This document shows, one piece after another, positions 43,197 to 52,813 of a stretch of DNA of 64,000 nt (its first letter is position 1; the number at the start of each line of letters is the position of its first letter). Source of the DNA: Paenibacillus mellifer (GTDB taxonomy: Bacteria; Bacillota; Bacilli; Paenibacillales; Paenibacillaceae); the NCBI RefSeq assembly GCF_023195895.1, contig NZ_JALPRK010000001.1:528041-592040 (forward strand), read 5' to 3'. A program made the translations under genes and the position numbers. Under the pieces are notes generated by a model. The model worked only from the letters and a program-made list of their open reading frames with translations. It was not told the DNA's origin and searched no databases.

Positions 43197-43703
43197 ATGG
43201 AAAAAGGTAATAAACTCATGCTAACGGTAGTAGTCGCTCTCGCGGTAGTAGCGTGTACCTTCTGGGCGGGTTATTCGATTGGCATTCGGCAGAACGAGCC
43301 CGTGGATCCATCCGACATCCAACAAGCCATTCATTCCAAATGGGTCATCGCAGGCACCCCACCCTCGCCCATCGTTACCGTACAAGGAACCGCCATCGAG
43401 GTTGCCCAGGCCGGTTACTCTTGGTGCTCGCCAGTTCTTAGCAGTGAAGGCAGCTGCGTCAGCGTGGATGCCAGCATTCCTGAACTAAAGGCAACCCCGG
43501 TTCCCGCAGGCGCTCCAATCGATACCGAGGCTCCAGAGGGCATCAAGGAATTCACGCTTACGGGGACGGACCCGAAAGGCGGAGCCCTCAATGACCCTTA
43601 TAGGGTTCCGCAAGAGACAGGAACCTACCTGTTCCGCATCCATTGCGAATGGTTCCTGGATCAAGGCCAAAGTGATTTCTATTTCAGCCTGAAGGTAATC
43701 TAA
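43197..43703 (+). CDS. Membrane-anchored hypothetical protein, 168 aa
   Basis: ATG 43197 with GGGAGG 5 nt upstream; the ATG at 43149 lacks a site. N-terminal anchor (LMLTVVVALAVVACTFWAGYSIG), then an extracytoplasmic beta-rich domain with cysteines in YSWCS, GSCVS and HCEWF that might form disulfides. No known domain recognised. It ends one base from the end of spoVR on the other strand, with no terminator visible between them. Confidence 0.75.
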   Translation: MEKGNKLMLTVVVALAVVACTFWAGYSIGIRQNEPVDPSDIQQAIHSKWVIAGTPPSPIVTVQGTAIEVAQAGYSWCSPVLSSEGSCVSVDASIPELKATPVPAGAPIDTEAPEGIKEFTLTGTDPKGGALNDPYRVPQETGTYLFRIHCEWFLDQGQSDFYFSLKVI

Positions 43704-43704
43704 C

Positions 43705-45147
43705 TCAAATCATCTTCCTCACATGCTTTTGCCCGTCATAAGAGAACATGGCGCGCTTCTCCTCTACCACCGTCTCCAGGTGAACGGGGCGGCCCCACAG
43801 TTTGTAAACGTGGGGGAGCGTATGCTCCAAGTATTTCAGGTCCAGCTCCAGCCCCTCATACTGATGCTTCAGTAGCAGCTCGCCGGAGCGCAGGTAGTCG
43901 CCGTCCTGAACGACGATGTACGGAGAGCCGCCGTTCACGCGGGAGGCCACAAGTTGGTCGCGGATGTGCTCCCAGGTTTTGTCGGTGATTTTCCACTCCG
44001 GCCCTTGCTTCTCGAATATATACAGGTCTAGGTCGCGGACGAGTTCCTTCGTCAAATAGCTGCGGAGGAACGAAGTGTCGGAGTCGAGCTCACGGACCTC
44101 GAAGATCTTCTCCCGGCCTTGCCCGGGCTCACGGCCAAAACGGCGGCGCTCCTCTACGGTGGGGTGATCCCAGCGGCGCTCGATGTCCTCGAAGATCTTC
44201 AGCCCGAGATAATAAGGGTTCAGGCTTTGCCGCGACGGCTGGACGACCGAGGCGTTCAGCTTGGCGAATTCGATCGTTTCGTCACTGGTGAGGTCGAGCT
44301 CGCGGATGATTCGCTGGTGCCAGTACGAAGCCCACCCCTCGTTCATGATCTTCGTCTCCATCTGCGGCCAGAAATACAACATCTCTTCGCGCAGCATGCT
44401 CATGATGTCCCGCTGCCAATCCTCCAGCGCTTCGGAATATTCCTGGATGAACCAGACGATATCCTTCTCCGGCTCAGGCGGGAATTGGACGCCGTTCTCT
44501 TTGGCTTCCGCAGCCGCGCTTCCGCCCGGATTCACATCGAGCGACCACAGATCGTCGTAGGCACCTTCCTTCACCTGCCCATACCGCCCATCCTTGGCCC
44601 GGCGCAGCTTCTCCTCCATTTGCTGGCGTTTATCGTAGCGCATCGGCTTGATCAGCTGCGGGTCTACATGCTCCTGGACCGCGAGTACGGCATCGATGAA
44701 GTTCTCCACGGTACTCGCGCCGTAAGCCAGTTCATATCGGCTGATTCGCTCGGCGGTGGCGGACATGCTCTCGACCATATCCCGGTTGGTTGCCGAGAAC
44801 CGAGCGTTATTTTTGAAGAAATCGCAGTGTGCCAGCACGTGAGCAACGATCAGCTTGTTCTGGATCAGCGAATTACCCTCCAACAGGAAGGCGTAACACG
44901 GGTTTGAGTTAATGACGAGCTCATAGATTTTGCTGAGTCCAAAATCGTATTGCATCTTCATCTTGTTAAAGGTCTTTCCGAAGCTCCAGTGAGAGAAGCG
45001 GGTCGGCATGCCGTAAGCCCCAAACGTATAGATGATATCGGCGGGGCATATTTCATAACGCATCGGATAATAGTCGAGCCCAAACGAGTCGGCGATTTCC
45101 ATGATTTCCGAGATGGCGTATTCGAGCTGCTCCATTTCACTACTCAA
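43705..45147 (-). CDS. spoVR: SpoVR family protein
   Basis: 480 aa. Characteristic SpoVR segments: [22 protein letters not shown]-like [26 protein letters not shown] and [19 protein letters not shown]. Mutants of the Bacillus gene have defective spore cortex; the E. coli homologue is YcgB. ATG 45147 overlaps the yhbH stop by 4 nt, so the two are coupled. The biochemical activity is not known. Confidence 0.95.
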   Translation of the reverse strand: MSSEMEQLEYAISEIMEIADSFGLDYYPMRYEICPADIIYTFGAYGMPTRFSHWSFGKTFNKMKMQYDFGLSKIYELVINSNPCYAFLLEGNSLIQNKLIVAHVLAHCDFFKNNARFSATNRDMVESMSATAERISRYELAYGASTVENFIDAVLAVQEHVDPQLIKPMRYDKRQQMEEKLRRAKDGRYGQVKEGAYDDLWSLDVNPGGSAAAEAKENGVQFPPEPEKDIVWFIQEYSEALEDWQRDIMSMLREEMLYFWPQMETKIMNEGWASYWHQRIIRELDLTSDETIEFAKLNASVVQPSRQSLNPYYLGLKIFEDIERRWDHPTVEERRRFGREPGQGREKIFEVRELDSDTSFLRSYLTKELVRDLDLYIFEKQGPEWKITDKTWEHIRDQLVASRVNGGSPYIVVQDGDYLRSGELLLKHQYEGLELDLKYLEHTLPHVYKLWGRPVHLETVVEEKRAMFSYDGQKHVRKMI

Positions 45148-46313
45148 CTCGCCGCACCCCCTTCACGCTTGTGGAAAAACCGTTTCAACGCGTTATATAC
45201 TTCGCCTTTTTCCTTAATGACGTAATACATGAATTTCTCTTGCTTAATGGTTCGATATGCGGACATCAACGTGCTGCCGCGGTTGTACTGGTTGACTTCC
45301 CCATATCCAAATAGGTTGCTGCGCTTCATCAGCTCGCCGATCAGCTTGACGCAACGCTCGTTGTCGGAGGTCAGGTTATCGCCGTCGGAGAAGTGGAACG
45401 GATAGATATTGTAACTGGAGGGCGGGTAACGGGAATCGATGATTTCCAACGCTTTTTGATAAACCGAAGAGCAGATGGTGCCGCCGCTTTCCCCGCGGGT
45501 GAAAAATTCCTCCTCGCTGACTTCCTTCGCCTCGGTATGATGCGCCAGAAAGACGATCTCCACCTTTTCGTACTGCCGCCGCAAAAACCGAGTCATCCAG
45601 AAGAAGAAACTGCGTGCGCAGTATTTCTCGAACGCGCCCATACTGCCCGACGTATCCATCATCGCCAGGATCACTGCGTTGGAGCGGGGGACAATGATCT
45701 CTTCCCATGTTTTGTAGCGAAGATCATCCGGCGAAATGCCATGGATGCCAGGGGTGCCGGCGGTTGCGTTGCGACGTAAGTTTTCCAGAATCGTACGTTT
45801 CTTATCGATGTTGGACATCAGGCCTTTTTTGCGAATATCGTTAAAACGAATGGACTCAGTTTCCATTTCTTCTTTGTCTTTCTCCTGAATGTAGGGCAGC
45901 TCCATCTCATCGAACAGCATATCTTCCAGTTCTTCGAGGCTAATCTCGGCCTCTACATAATCGTAGCCCGGCTGATCGCCGGCCTTGCCGCCTTTTCCAC
46001 TTTTTCCGCTATCCTTAGGACTGTCCTGGCCAAGCACATCCCCTACCTCGCTGCTTCCGTCACCTTGGCCGACATGCTTATGTTTCTGGTAGTTATGGAT
46101 AAAGCGGTACTCTTCCAAATTGCGGAGGGGAACCTTAATGATCTGCTTGCCGTCCGACATAATGATATTTTCTTCGGTGACGAGGTCGGGCAGATTCTGC
46201 TTAATGACCTCCCGCACTTTCTCCTGGTGGCGCTGTTGATCCTGATACCCTTTGCGATGCAGCGACCAGTCCTCTTTGGAGACGACAAAGTTATATCGAT
46301 CAGGCGTTGGCAT
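45144..46313 (-). CDS. yhbH: YhbH/DUF444 sporulation protein
   Basis: 389 aa from ATG 46313, preceded by GGAGG. DUF444 protein with a von Willebrand A-like MIDAS motif (MMDTSGSMG) in the C-terminal half and a charged, Gly/Lys-rich middle. Homologous to E. coli YeaH, encoded with yeaG (prkA). In Bacillus yhbH mutants sporulate poorly. Here it leads spoVR while prkA is on the opposite strand. Confidence 0.93.
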   Translation of the reverse strand: MPTPDRYNFVVSKEDWSLHRKGYQDQQRHQEKVREVIKQNLPDLVTEENIIMSDGKQIIKVPLRNLEEYRFIHNYQKHKHVGQGDGSSEVGDVLGQDSPKDSGKSGKGGKAGDQPGYDYVEAEISLEELEDMLFDEMELPYIQEKDKEEMETESIRFNDIRKKGLMSNIDKKRTILENLRRNATAGTPGIHGISPDDLRYKTWEEIIVPRSNAVILAMMDTSGSMGAFEKYCARSFFFWMTRFLRRQYEKVEIVFLAHHTEAKEVSEEEFFTRGESGGTICSSVYQKALEIIDSRYPPSSYNIYPFHFSDGDNLTSDNERCVKLIGELMKRSNLFGYGEVNQYNRGSTLMSAYRTIKQEKFMYYVIKEKGEVYNALKRFFHKREGGAAS

Positions 46314-46521
46314 AGATGAACACCTCCATATCGGGATTTCCCGGAACGCTATATTTGTGGATGTAAATAAAGTATATTCACGGAGAGGGGCGATATGTGA
46401 GGGAGCTTGCGCGGGTTTGGTAACAATCCGACGGAAAAAAAGCGGAGATTCCTAAATATATTTATTTCACGCCGGGCGTCTTGCGTAAAGCAAGGACCCC
46501 GGTTTTTTTCTACCCAAAATG
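46314..46521. other. Intergenic region between yhbH and the nar cluster
   Basis: No gene seen. Holds an orphan plus-strand terminator (46472-46509) and AT-rich segments (46360-46375, 46450-46470). I found no Fnr, Rex or sigma-E site that meets consensus. Confidence 0.5.
46472..46509 (+). terminator. Orphan plus-strand terminator
   Basis: CCGGG-CGT-CTTGC / GCAAG-GAC-CCCGG two-part stem with GTAAA loop, then TTTTTTT. No plus-strand gene ends before it, so it may end a small RNA or act as an attenuator. Confidence 0.85.
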
Positions 46522-46530
46522 TGGTATAAT
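46522..46530 (+). promoter_or_regulatory. Extended -10 promoter of the nar cluster
   Basis: TGGTATAAT: TATAAT (46525-46530) with TG one base upstream; no good -35, as expected for an activator-dependent or extended -10 promoter. It lies just after the orphan terminator. Confidence 0.55.
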
Positions 46531-46586
46531 TCGGAATTTTAAAGCGAACCCTAGTAAAAATTAGCCAAAAAAGGGATGTGAAATTC

Positions 46587-47066
46587 ATGAGATCGGGGCC
46601 CTCATTAAGAAATGTGGACAGCCATGCGTTGATTCATGAAGCGGTGTTGGAAGAGGCGAAGGAACTTACGGAGCTGCTCGCGCGCTGTCTAAGCCGAGGA
46701 GAATCGGAGAAGGCGCTGGATATCGCCTGGATCGCCGTAGAACACTGGGAATCACGCACCTTGCAGCATGCGCAAAGCGAGGAAGAAGGGTTGTACGTCG
46801 AGGCACTGGAACTCAAGCCGCAGTTGAAGGATGTCATTATCGCCTTGTCCCGGGATCATCAGCTGCTGCGGGAGCTGGTGGCGGAGATTAAGGATCGTTT
46901 GGAACGCGGCGAGGTTGGGGATGAAGTGGTTCATCGCTTGCAGGCGTTGATCCTGGTCGATCAGCTGCATAACCGGTATGAAGAGGACATGGTGGAAAAA
47001 GAAATGGAGGCGGTACGTCATGACGCATCTTCCGGCCCCGAAATTGACGGAATTGCTGCCGGATAA
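46587..47066 (+). CDS. Hemerythrin-like (HHE) domain protein
   Basis: 159 aa from ATG 46587; the in-frame GTG at 46578 is too close to the AAAAAAGGG site. Helical, with His13, His17, His53, His61, a Glu cluster (SEEEG), His91 (RDHQLLREL) and His128/Glu132 (HNRYEED), the spread of ligands expected of a di-iron four-helix bundle. In nar clusters such proteins may sense or detoxify oxygen or nitric oxide. Function is inferred from the fold and neighbours. It overlaps the next gene by 47 nt. Confidence 0.75.
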   Translation: MRSGPSLRNVDSHALIHEAVLEEAKELTELLARCLSRGESEKALDIAWIAVEHWESRTLQHAQSEEEGLYVEALELKPQLKDVIIALSRDHQLLRELVAEIKDRLERGEVGDEVVHRLQALILVDQLHNRYEEDMVEKEMEAVRHDASSGPEIDGIAAG

Positions 47067-47343
47067 GCCGCTTCGTGCTGCTGAGCCGCGGCTATACTCC
47101 CGTTTGACGGACGAGCTCGCGCGCTTGGGTCTGCACCCTTATGACGTTAAGGCAGGAGCACAGCTCCATGAACGCGGCGTTGCCGTTCGCGTTCGCTACG
47201 GCGAGCGTTATGAACGTCTGGAAAGCAGCGTGATTCCTTGGGATTGGATCGAGCGCGACGACGAACGAATTGGGGGATTCCTGCGGGAAGCCGCCGAACG
47301 GGTCAAACAGGCGTTGATCACGGATTACTATAAGAGGAGTTGA
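47020..47343 (+). CDS. Hypothetical protein in nar operon, 107 aa
   Basis: ATG 47020 has GGAGG 9 nt upstream inside the preceding gene. Mixed alpha/beta, no Cys, with a conserved-looking IPWDWIERDDERIGGFL near the middle of the C-terminal half. No family recognised. Tight packing (47-nt overlap upstream, 6 nt to the next gene) says it is co-translated with the nitrate reductase genes and probably serves their assembly or regulation. Confidence 0.7.
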   Translation: MTHLPAPKLTELLPDKPLRAAEPRLYSRLTDELARLGLHPYDVKAGAQLHERGVAVRVRYGERYERLESSVIPWDWIERDDERIGGFLREAAERVKQALITDYYKRS

Positions 47344-47349
47344 CGGAAG

Positions 47350-47634
47350 TTGGAGGAAGCACGCGAGCTTGAGCTCATCGTCAGTCAGGACCGGGAGGAC
47401 CTGCTAGCGGTGCTGCAGATGCGATTCGGAGAGCCGGAGGCCGATGTCGAGGCGAAGATCAATTCCATCCATCAGCCGGACGAGCTGCAGCGTTTGATCC
47501 TGGCCGCTTGTAATGCACCCGCCTGGAGCGTGTTCGCTGAAGAGCTGCGGGCTGGAGAGGGCGCGTTCAAGCTGACCGGTGAGCGGTTTAATCCGATTTC
47601 ACAAGCGGCATTTGAACAGAAGGGAGATAGTTAA
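47350..47634 (+). CDS. Hypothetical protein in nar operon, 94 aa
   Basis: TTG start at 47350, with GAGGAG about 10 nt upstream; its stop codon is immediately before the narG start. Acidic and helical; RFGEPEADVEAKINSI...LQRLILAACNAPAWSVFAEEL recalls the short C-terminal DUF4351-like helical repeat of Rpn/PD-(D/E)XK proteins, but without any nuclease domain. Function unknown; likely coupled to narG translation. Confidence 0.7.
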   Translation: MEEARELELIVSQDREDLLAVLQMRFGEPEADVEAKINSIHQPDELQRLILAACNAPAWSVFAEELRAGEGAFKLTGERFNPISQAAFEQKGDS

Positions 47635-50600
47635 GTGGGCGATAAGCAGAACAAGCTGTTCGAGTCTTTGAAATATTTGCGGCGCGGGGAGCGAATCAAT
47701 GACGGCTGGACCGAGGAAAGCCCCCGCAGCCGGGATTGGGAGAGCTTGTACCGCGGCCGCTGGCAGCATGACAAGGTCGTCCGCTCCACGCATGGCGTCA
47801 ACTGCACGGGCTCCTGCAGCTGGAACGTGTTCGTGAAGGACGGCATCATTACGTGGGAGACGCAGAAGACCGATTACCCGACGACGGGCGCGGATTTTCC
47901 GGAATATGAGCCGCGCGGTTGTCCGCGGGGGGCCAGCTTCTCCTGGTATACCTACAGCCCGTTGCGGGTGAAATACCCGTATATCCGCGGGGATCTATAC
48001 GAGATGTGGCGTGAGGAGATGGCGGCCGTGAAGGATCCGGTGATCGCCTGGCAGAATATCGTGGATGATCCGAAGAAACGCGCCCGCTATGTTAAAGCGC
48101 GAGGCAAAGGCGGTTTCGTCCGCGCGGACTGGGATGCCGCCTGTCAAATGATCGCTGCGGCAACCATTCATACGATCCGTCAGTACGGGCCTGACCGCGT
48201 GGTTGGCTTCAGCCCGATTCCGGCGATGTCGATGGTCAGCTATGCGGCGGGGACTCGGTTCCTCTCGCTGATCGGCGGAACCATTCTGAGCTTCTATGAT
48301 TGGTATGCCGATCTTCCGCCGGCTTCCCCGCAGGTATGGGGGGAGCAGACCGATGTGCCGGAAAGCGGGGATTGGTACAATACGAAATATTTTATTATCT
48401 GGGGCACGAATATCCCGCAAACCCGTTCCCCCGACGCTCATTTTATGGTGGAAGCCCGCTATAACGGGACCAAGGTCGTTGGCGTGAGTCCGGATTATTC
48501 GGAATACGAGAAATTCGCCGACATCTGGCTGCCTGCCCGGGTCGGCACGGACGCGGCGCTGGCTATGGCCATGACGCATGTCATTCTGAAGGAATTTTAC
48601 GTCGATCAAGAAACCCCTTATTTCAAGGAGTATGTAAAAAAGTTTACCGACCTTCCCTTCCTCGTCCTCTTGAAAGAGGAGAATGGAAGCATCCGCTCGG
48701 ATCGGTTTCTGCGCGCGGCCGATCTTGGAGACGACCAGGAACTGGCCGATTGGAAGACGGTGCTTTGGGACGCCGCCACAGGGAAACCGGAAGTGCCTAA
48801 CGGCAGCCAAGGCTTCCGCTGGGACCAAGACAGCCGGTGGAACCTGGATTTGGATAAGCCGGACGGCACCCGCATCGACCCGCAGCTGAGTTTTATTGAG
48901 GGGGCGGATGAGGTGGGTTTGGTTGATTTTCCTTATTTCGCGGAACAAGAAGGGCAAACCGTGCAGCGAGGCGTGCCGGTCAAGTACCTGCAGAATTCAT
49001 CCGGCGAGACGCTGAAGGTGGCCACCGTATATGACCTGATGATGGCTCATGTCGGGGTTCCTCGGGGGCTGCCCGGCGATTATCCAACCGACTACGATGA
49101 TAAGAAGCCGTATACGCCGGCCTGGCAAGAAGCGATTACCGGGGTGAAGAAATCGCATTGTATTCAGGTTGCACGTGAATTTGCCGACAATGCCGCCAAG
49201 ACGGGCGGCCGTTCGATGATCGCGATGGGCGGGGGGACCAACCACTGGTACCATAGCGACCAGATTTACCGTGCTATCTTGAACCTGGTGTTATTAACCG
49301 GTTCGCAGGGCGTAAACGGCGGCGGCTGGGCTCACTATGTCGGCCAGGAGAAGGTACGTCCGCTCGAAGGCTGGCAGCAAGTCGCCTTTGCCGGGGACTG
49401 GATTCGCCCACCGCGGCTGCAGAACGGCACGTCGTTTTTCTATTTTGCCACGGAGCAGTTCCGGTACGAAGCTCCGTTGAATGAGGAGCAGGATACGCCA
49501 TGGGGCGGCCGTTACAGCAAGCAGCATCCGGCTGACGTCAATGCGATGGCCGCAAGGCTCGGCTGGCTGCCGTCGTTCCCGCAGTTTAGCCAGAACTCGC
49601 TGGACGTGGCGAAGCAACTGCGCGAGAAGGGCCTGACGGATGACCAGGAAGCCGTCCAGGAAGTTGCCCGAATGGTCAAGGAGGGCGAGCTGGATTTCGC
49701 GATCGAGCATCCCAACGATCCGCGTAACTTCCCGCGTGTGTTCTTTAACTGGCGATCCAACCTGCTGGGCGACAGCGGCAAGGGACATGAGTATTTTGCT
49801 AAGCATCTGATCGGCGCAGATAACCAGGTCTTAACTGACCCGTCTCAGTCCTGGCGGCCGAAGGATGTGCACACCGACGACATGCCGCCGGAGGGTAAGA
49901 CCGATCTCTTCGTCAGCATGGATTTCCGTATGACCAGCTCCGGACTGTTCTCGGACATCGTGTTGCCGGCGGCGACCTGGTACGAGAAGCATGACCTGAG
50001 CAGCACGGACATGCATCCGTTTATCCATCCGTTTAACCCGGCGATTTCTCCGCCTTGGCAAAGTAAGAGCGACTGGGATGCCTTCCGGGAAATCGCCAAG
50101 ACGTTCTCAGAGCTGGCTGAGAAGCATCTTCCCGCTTGTGAGGACGTCATGATGACGCCGCTTGGGCATGATAGCCCGGATGAAGTAGCGCAGGTGCACG
50201 GGAAGATCAAGGACTGGCGCAAGGGGGAAATTGAAGCGATTCCCGGCAAAAGCATGCCGCATTTCCTAATCGTCAAACGCGATTATCCAAATGTCTATGG
50301 GAAGATGATCACGCTGGGTCCAAATATTGAAAAAGGGTACAGCTCCAAAGCGGTCAAAATCCCGGGTGAACGGGTGTACAAGCAGCTGAAGGAACGGTTG
50401 GGGATCTCCAAACGGGAGGGCATCGGCAAAGGCCAACCGGACTTGTACGAGGATCGCCAAGCGATCGAAGCGATCCTGTTGATGTCGGGGGCGACGAACG
50501 GAGAACGTGCGGTTGAAGGATGGCACGACATGGAGAAGAAGACCGGGAAGAAGCTGGCGGATATCGCGAAGCCACGCGAGGAGGAAGCCTTCACGTTGTT

Positions 50601-51318
50601 CGACATCACCGCCCAGCCGCGCCAGGCCATCTCCGCGCCTGTCTGGAGCGGGCTGGAGAAGGATAACCGCCGGTATTCCCCGTTTACGCTGAATACCGAA
50701 TACAACATTCCATGGCGGACGTTAACCGGTCGGCAAAGCTTCTACCTCGATCATGAGATGATTCTCGATTTCGGGGAGGCGCTGCCGCTGTATTTGCCGC
50801 CGCTTCAGCATGTTCCTTTCTTGAAGGGGGAACGGGAGGTGCCGAGTAACGGGAAATCGCTGACGATCCGTTATTTGACCCCGCACCAGAAGTGGGGCAT
50901 CCATACGATGTTCACCGATACGAACCAGATGTCAACGTTGTTCCGCGGTTGGCAGGTCGTATGGCTGAACGAGAAGGATGGAGCTTCGATTGGTATCAAG
51001 GACAACGACTGGATCGAGGTATATAACCGGAACGGGGTCGTGGCGGCGCGGGCGGTGCTCACGTACCGGATTCCCGAGGGAATCGCCTACATGTACCATG
51101 CCCAGGACCGTACGCTTGGCGTGCCCGGCACTTCAATCACCAAGCAGCGGGGCGGCACGCATAACAGTGTCACTCGCATTACGCTCAAGCCGACACATAT
51201 GATCGGCGGTTACGCGCAGCTCAGCTACGGCTTCAATTATTACGGGCCGACAGGAAATCAACGGGATACATTGACGATCATCCGTCCGCTGAAGGAGGTA
51301 AATTGGCTTGAGGATTAA
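47635..51318 (+). CDS. narG: Respiratory nitrate reductase, alpha subunit
   Basis: 1227 aa, GTG start with GAAGGGAG upstream. Molybdopterin oxidoreductase with the N-terminal FS0 4Fe-4S ligands (HGVNCTGSCSW), the narG-type GCPRGASFSWY, YDWYADLPPASPQ and GTNIPQTRSPDAHF. The C-terminal molybdopterin-dinucleotide-binding domain includes GVPGTSITKQRGGTHNS. It reduces nitrate to nitrite on the cytoplasmic side using electrons from menaquinol via NarI and NarH. Full length, all motifs intact. Confidence 0.97.
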   Translation: MGDKQNKLFESLKYLRRGERINDGWTEESPRSRDWESLYRGRWQHDKVVRSTHGVNCTGSCSWNVFVKDGIITWETQKTDYPTTGADFPEYEPRGCPRGASFSWYTYSPLRVKYPYIRGDLYEMWREEMAAVKDPVIAWQNIVDDPKKRARYVKARGKGGFVRADWDAACQMIAAATIHTIRQYGPDRVVGFSPIPAMSMVSYAAGTRFLSLIGGTILSFYDWYADLPPASPQVWGEQTDVPESGDWYNTKYFIIWGTNIPQTRSPDAHFMVEARYNGTKVVGVSPDYSEYEKFADIWLPARVGTDAALAMAMTHVILKEFYVDQETPYFKEYVKKFTDLPFLVLLKEENGSIRSDRFLRAADLGDDQELADWKTVLWDAATGKPEVPNGSQGFRWDQDSRWNLDLDKPDGTRIDPQLSFIEGADEVGLVDFPYFAEQEGQTVQRGVPVKYLQNSSGETLKVATVYDLMMAHVGVPRGLPGDYPTDYDDKKPYTPAWQEAITGVKKSHCIQVAREFADNAAKTGGRSMIAMGGGTNHWYHSDQIYRAILNLVLLTGSQGVNGGGWAHYVGQEKVRPLEGWQQVAFAGDWIRPPRLQNGTSFFYFATEQFRYEAPLNEEQDTPWGGRYSKQHPADVNAMAARLGWLPSFPQFSQNSLDVAKQLREKGLTDDQEAVQEVARMVKEGELDFAIEHPNDPRNFPRVFFNWRSNLLGDSGKGHEYFAKHLIGADNQVLTDPSQSWRPKDVHTDDMPPEGKTDLFVSMDFRMTSSGLFSDIVLPAATWYEKHDLSSTDMHPFIHPFNPAISPPWQSKSDWDAFREIAKTFSELAEKHLPACEDVMMTPLGHDSPDEVAQVHGKIKDWRKGEIEAIPGKSMPHFLIVKRDYPNVYGKMITLGPNIEKGYSSKAVKIPGERVYKQLKERLGISKREGIGKGQPDLYEDRQAIEAILLMSGATNGERAVEGWHDMEKKTGKKLADIAKPREEEAFTLFDITAQPRQAISAPVWSGLEKDNRRYSPFTLNTEYNIPWRTLTGRQSFYLDHEMILDFGEALPLYLPPLQHVPFLKGEREVPSNGKSLTIRYLTPHQKWGIHTMFTDTNQMSTLFRGWQVVWLNEKDGASIGIKDNDWIEVYNRNGVVAARAVLTYRIPEGIAYMYHAQDRTLGVPGTSITKQRGGTHNSVTRITLKPTHMIGGYAQLSYGFNYYGPTGNQRDTLTIIRPLKEVNWLED

Positions 51319-52807
51319 AACACAGGTCGCGATGGTGATGAACCTCGACAAGTGTATCGGCTGCCATACCTGCTCGGTCACCTGTAAGAACACCTGGACC
51401 AATCGCCCCGGCACAGAGTATATGTGGTACAACAACGTGGAGACCCGGCCGGGACCCGGATATCCGAAGGAATGGGAAGATTCGCGCAAATATAAGGGCG
51501 GCTGGGTGCTGCGCGGCGGCAAGCTGTCGCTGCGGGCCGGCGGGCCGATCGCGAAGCTGGCGAATATTTTTTACAATCCGGACATGGCCGATCTGGACAG
51601 CTTCTACGAGCCTTGGACGTACGATTACGACAGCTTGATCCACAGCCCGAAACGCAAGAACCTGCCGGTCGGACGGCCGGTGTCGATGATTACGGGCGAA
51701 TACATGGATAAGCCAATCTGGGGACCTAACTGGGACGATGATTTGGCCGGGGGCAGCGAAATCGTTCCAATGGACCCCAACGTGAAGAAGCTGCAGGAGC
51801 ACATTGCACTGGAATACGAGAAGACGTTTATGATGTACCTTCCGCGGATCTGCGAGCATTGTCTCAACCCGTCTTGCGTCGCCTCTTGTCCGTCCGGTGC
51901 CTTGTACAAGCGGGACGAGGACGGTATCGTGCTCGTTGACCAGGAAGCCTGCCGCGGCTGGCGGTTTTGCATGAATGGATGCCCCTATCACAAGGTGTAT
52001 TACAACTGGAATACGCATAAGGCGGAGAAATGCAATTTCTGCTACCCGCGCACCGAGGCCGGACTCTCGACGATTTGCTCTGAGACTTGTGTCGGGCGAA
52101 TCCGATACATCGGCGTCGTGATGTACGATGCGGACCGAGTCAAAGCCGCCGCGGCCGTGGAGGATCCGCAGGAGCTGTATGAAGCGCAGCTAGGGGTTTT
52201 CCTTGATCCAAACGATCCCGAAGTCATTAAGGAAGCAAGAAGAGCGGGGATCACGGATGCGTGGATCGATGCCGCGCAGCGTTCGCCGATCTACAAAATG
52301 GCGATGAAGTGGAAGGTCGCGCTACCGCTTCACCCCGAATACCGGACGCTGCCCATGGTTTGGTATGTGCCGCCGCTCAGCCCGATCATGAACCACATCG
52401 AGGAAGATGAGCTGCAGACAGACATGTATATCCCGGCGGTGGATCAAATGCGGATTCCGGTGGAATATTTGGCTTCCTTGCTGACGGCGGGGGATACAAA
52501 GGTGATCCGCAAAGTGTTGCTGAAAATGACGGCCATGCGAGTGATGATGCGCGACCGCGCCGTCGGCGGGCTGGACGATCTGAAACGCAGCCGGCTGCTC
52601 GAGGAAGCGGGGACGACCGTAGAGGAAATCGAGGAGATGACCCGTCTGTTTGCTGTTGCCAAGCATAACGAACGGTTTGTCATTCCGACCGCGCGGCGGG
52701 AAATGATCGGGGAAGCCGGTTTGCATTATCGCCAAGGCGCGTGCAGCCTGGAAGGAATCACGCCGGAGGATGGTTTTATGTCGCAGTATTTTGCCAAGGG
52801 GGAATAG
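51308..52807 (+). CDS. narH: Respiratory nitrate reductase, beta subunit
   Basis: 499 aa from TTG 51308, 7 nt after AAGGAGG and overlapping the narG stop by 11 nt. Four Fe-S cluster binding groups: CIGCHTCSVTCKNTW, CEHCLNPSCVASCPSGA, CRGWRFCMNGCPY (with Trp replacing one Cys, the hallmark 3Fe-4S site) and CNFCYPR...CSETC. It passes electrons from NarI haems to NarG. Confidence 0.97.
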   Translation: MRIKTQVAMVMNLDKCIGCHTCSVTCKNTWTNRPGTEYMWYNNVETRPGPGYPKEWEDSRKYKGGWVLRGGKLSLRAGGPIAKLANIFYNPDMADLDSFYEPWTYDYDSLIHSPKRKNLPVGRPVSMITGEYMDKPIWGPNWDDDLAGGSEIVPMDPNVKKLQEHIALEYEKTFMMYLPRICEHCLNPSCVASCPSGALYKRDEDGIVLVDQEACRGWRFCMNGCPYHKVYYNWNTHKAEKCNFCYPRTEAGLSTICSETCVGRIRYIGVVMYDADRVKAAAAVEDPQELYEAQLGVFLDPNDPEVIKEARRAGITDAWIDAAQRSPIYKMAMKWKVALPLHPEYRTLPMVWYVPPLSPIMNHIEEDELQTDMYIPAVDQMRIPVEYLASLLTAGDTKVIRKVLLKMTAMRVMMRDRAVGGLDDLKRSRLLEEAGTTVEEIEEMTRLFAVAKHNERFVIPTARREMIGEAGLHYRQGACSLEGITPEDGFMSQYFAKGE

Positions 52808-52813
52808 ATCGAT

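Noticed and set aside
46360..46400. Fnr-type site for the nar cluster (TGTGA half-site near 46395)
   Set aside because: No matching TCACA half at the right spacing, so not reported as an anaerobic activator site.
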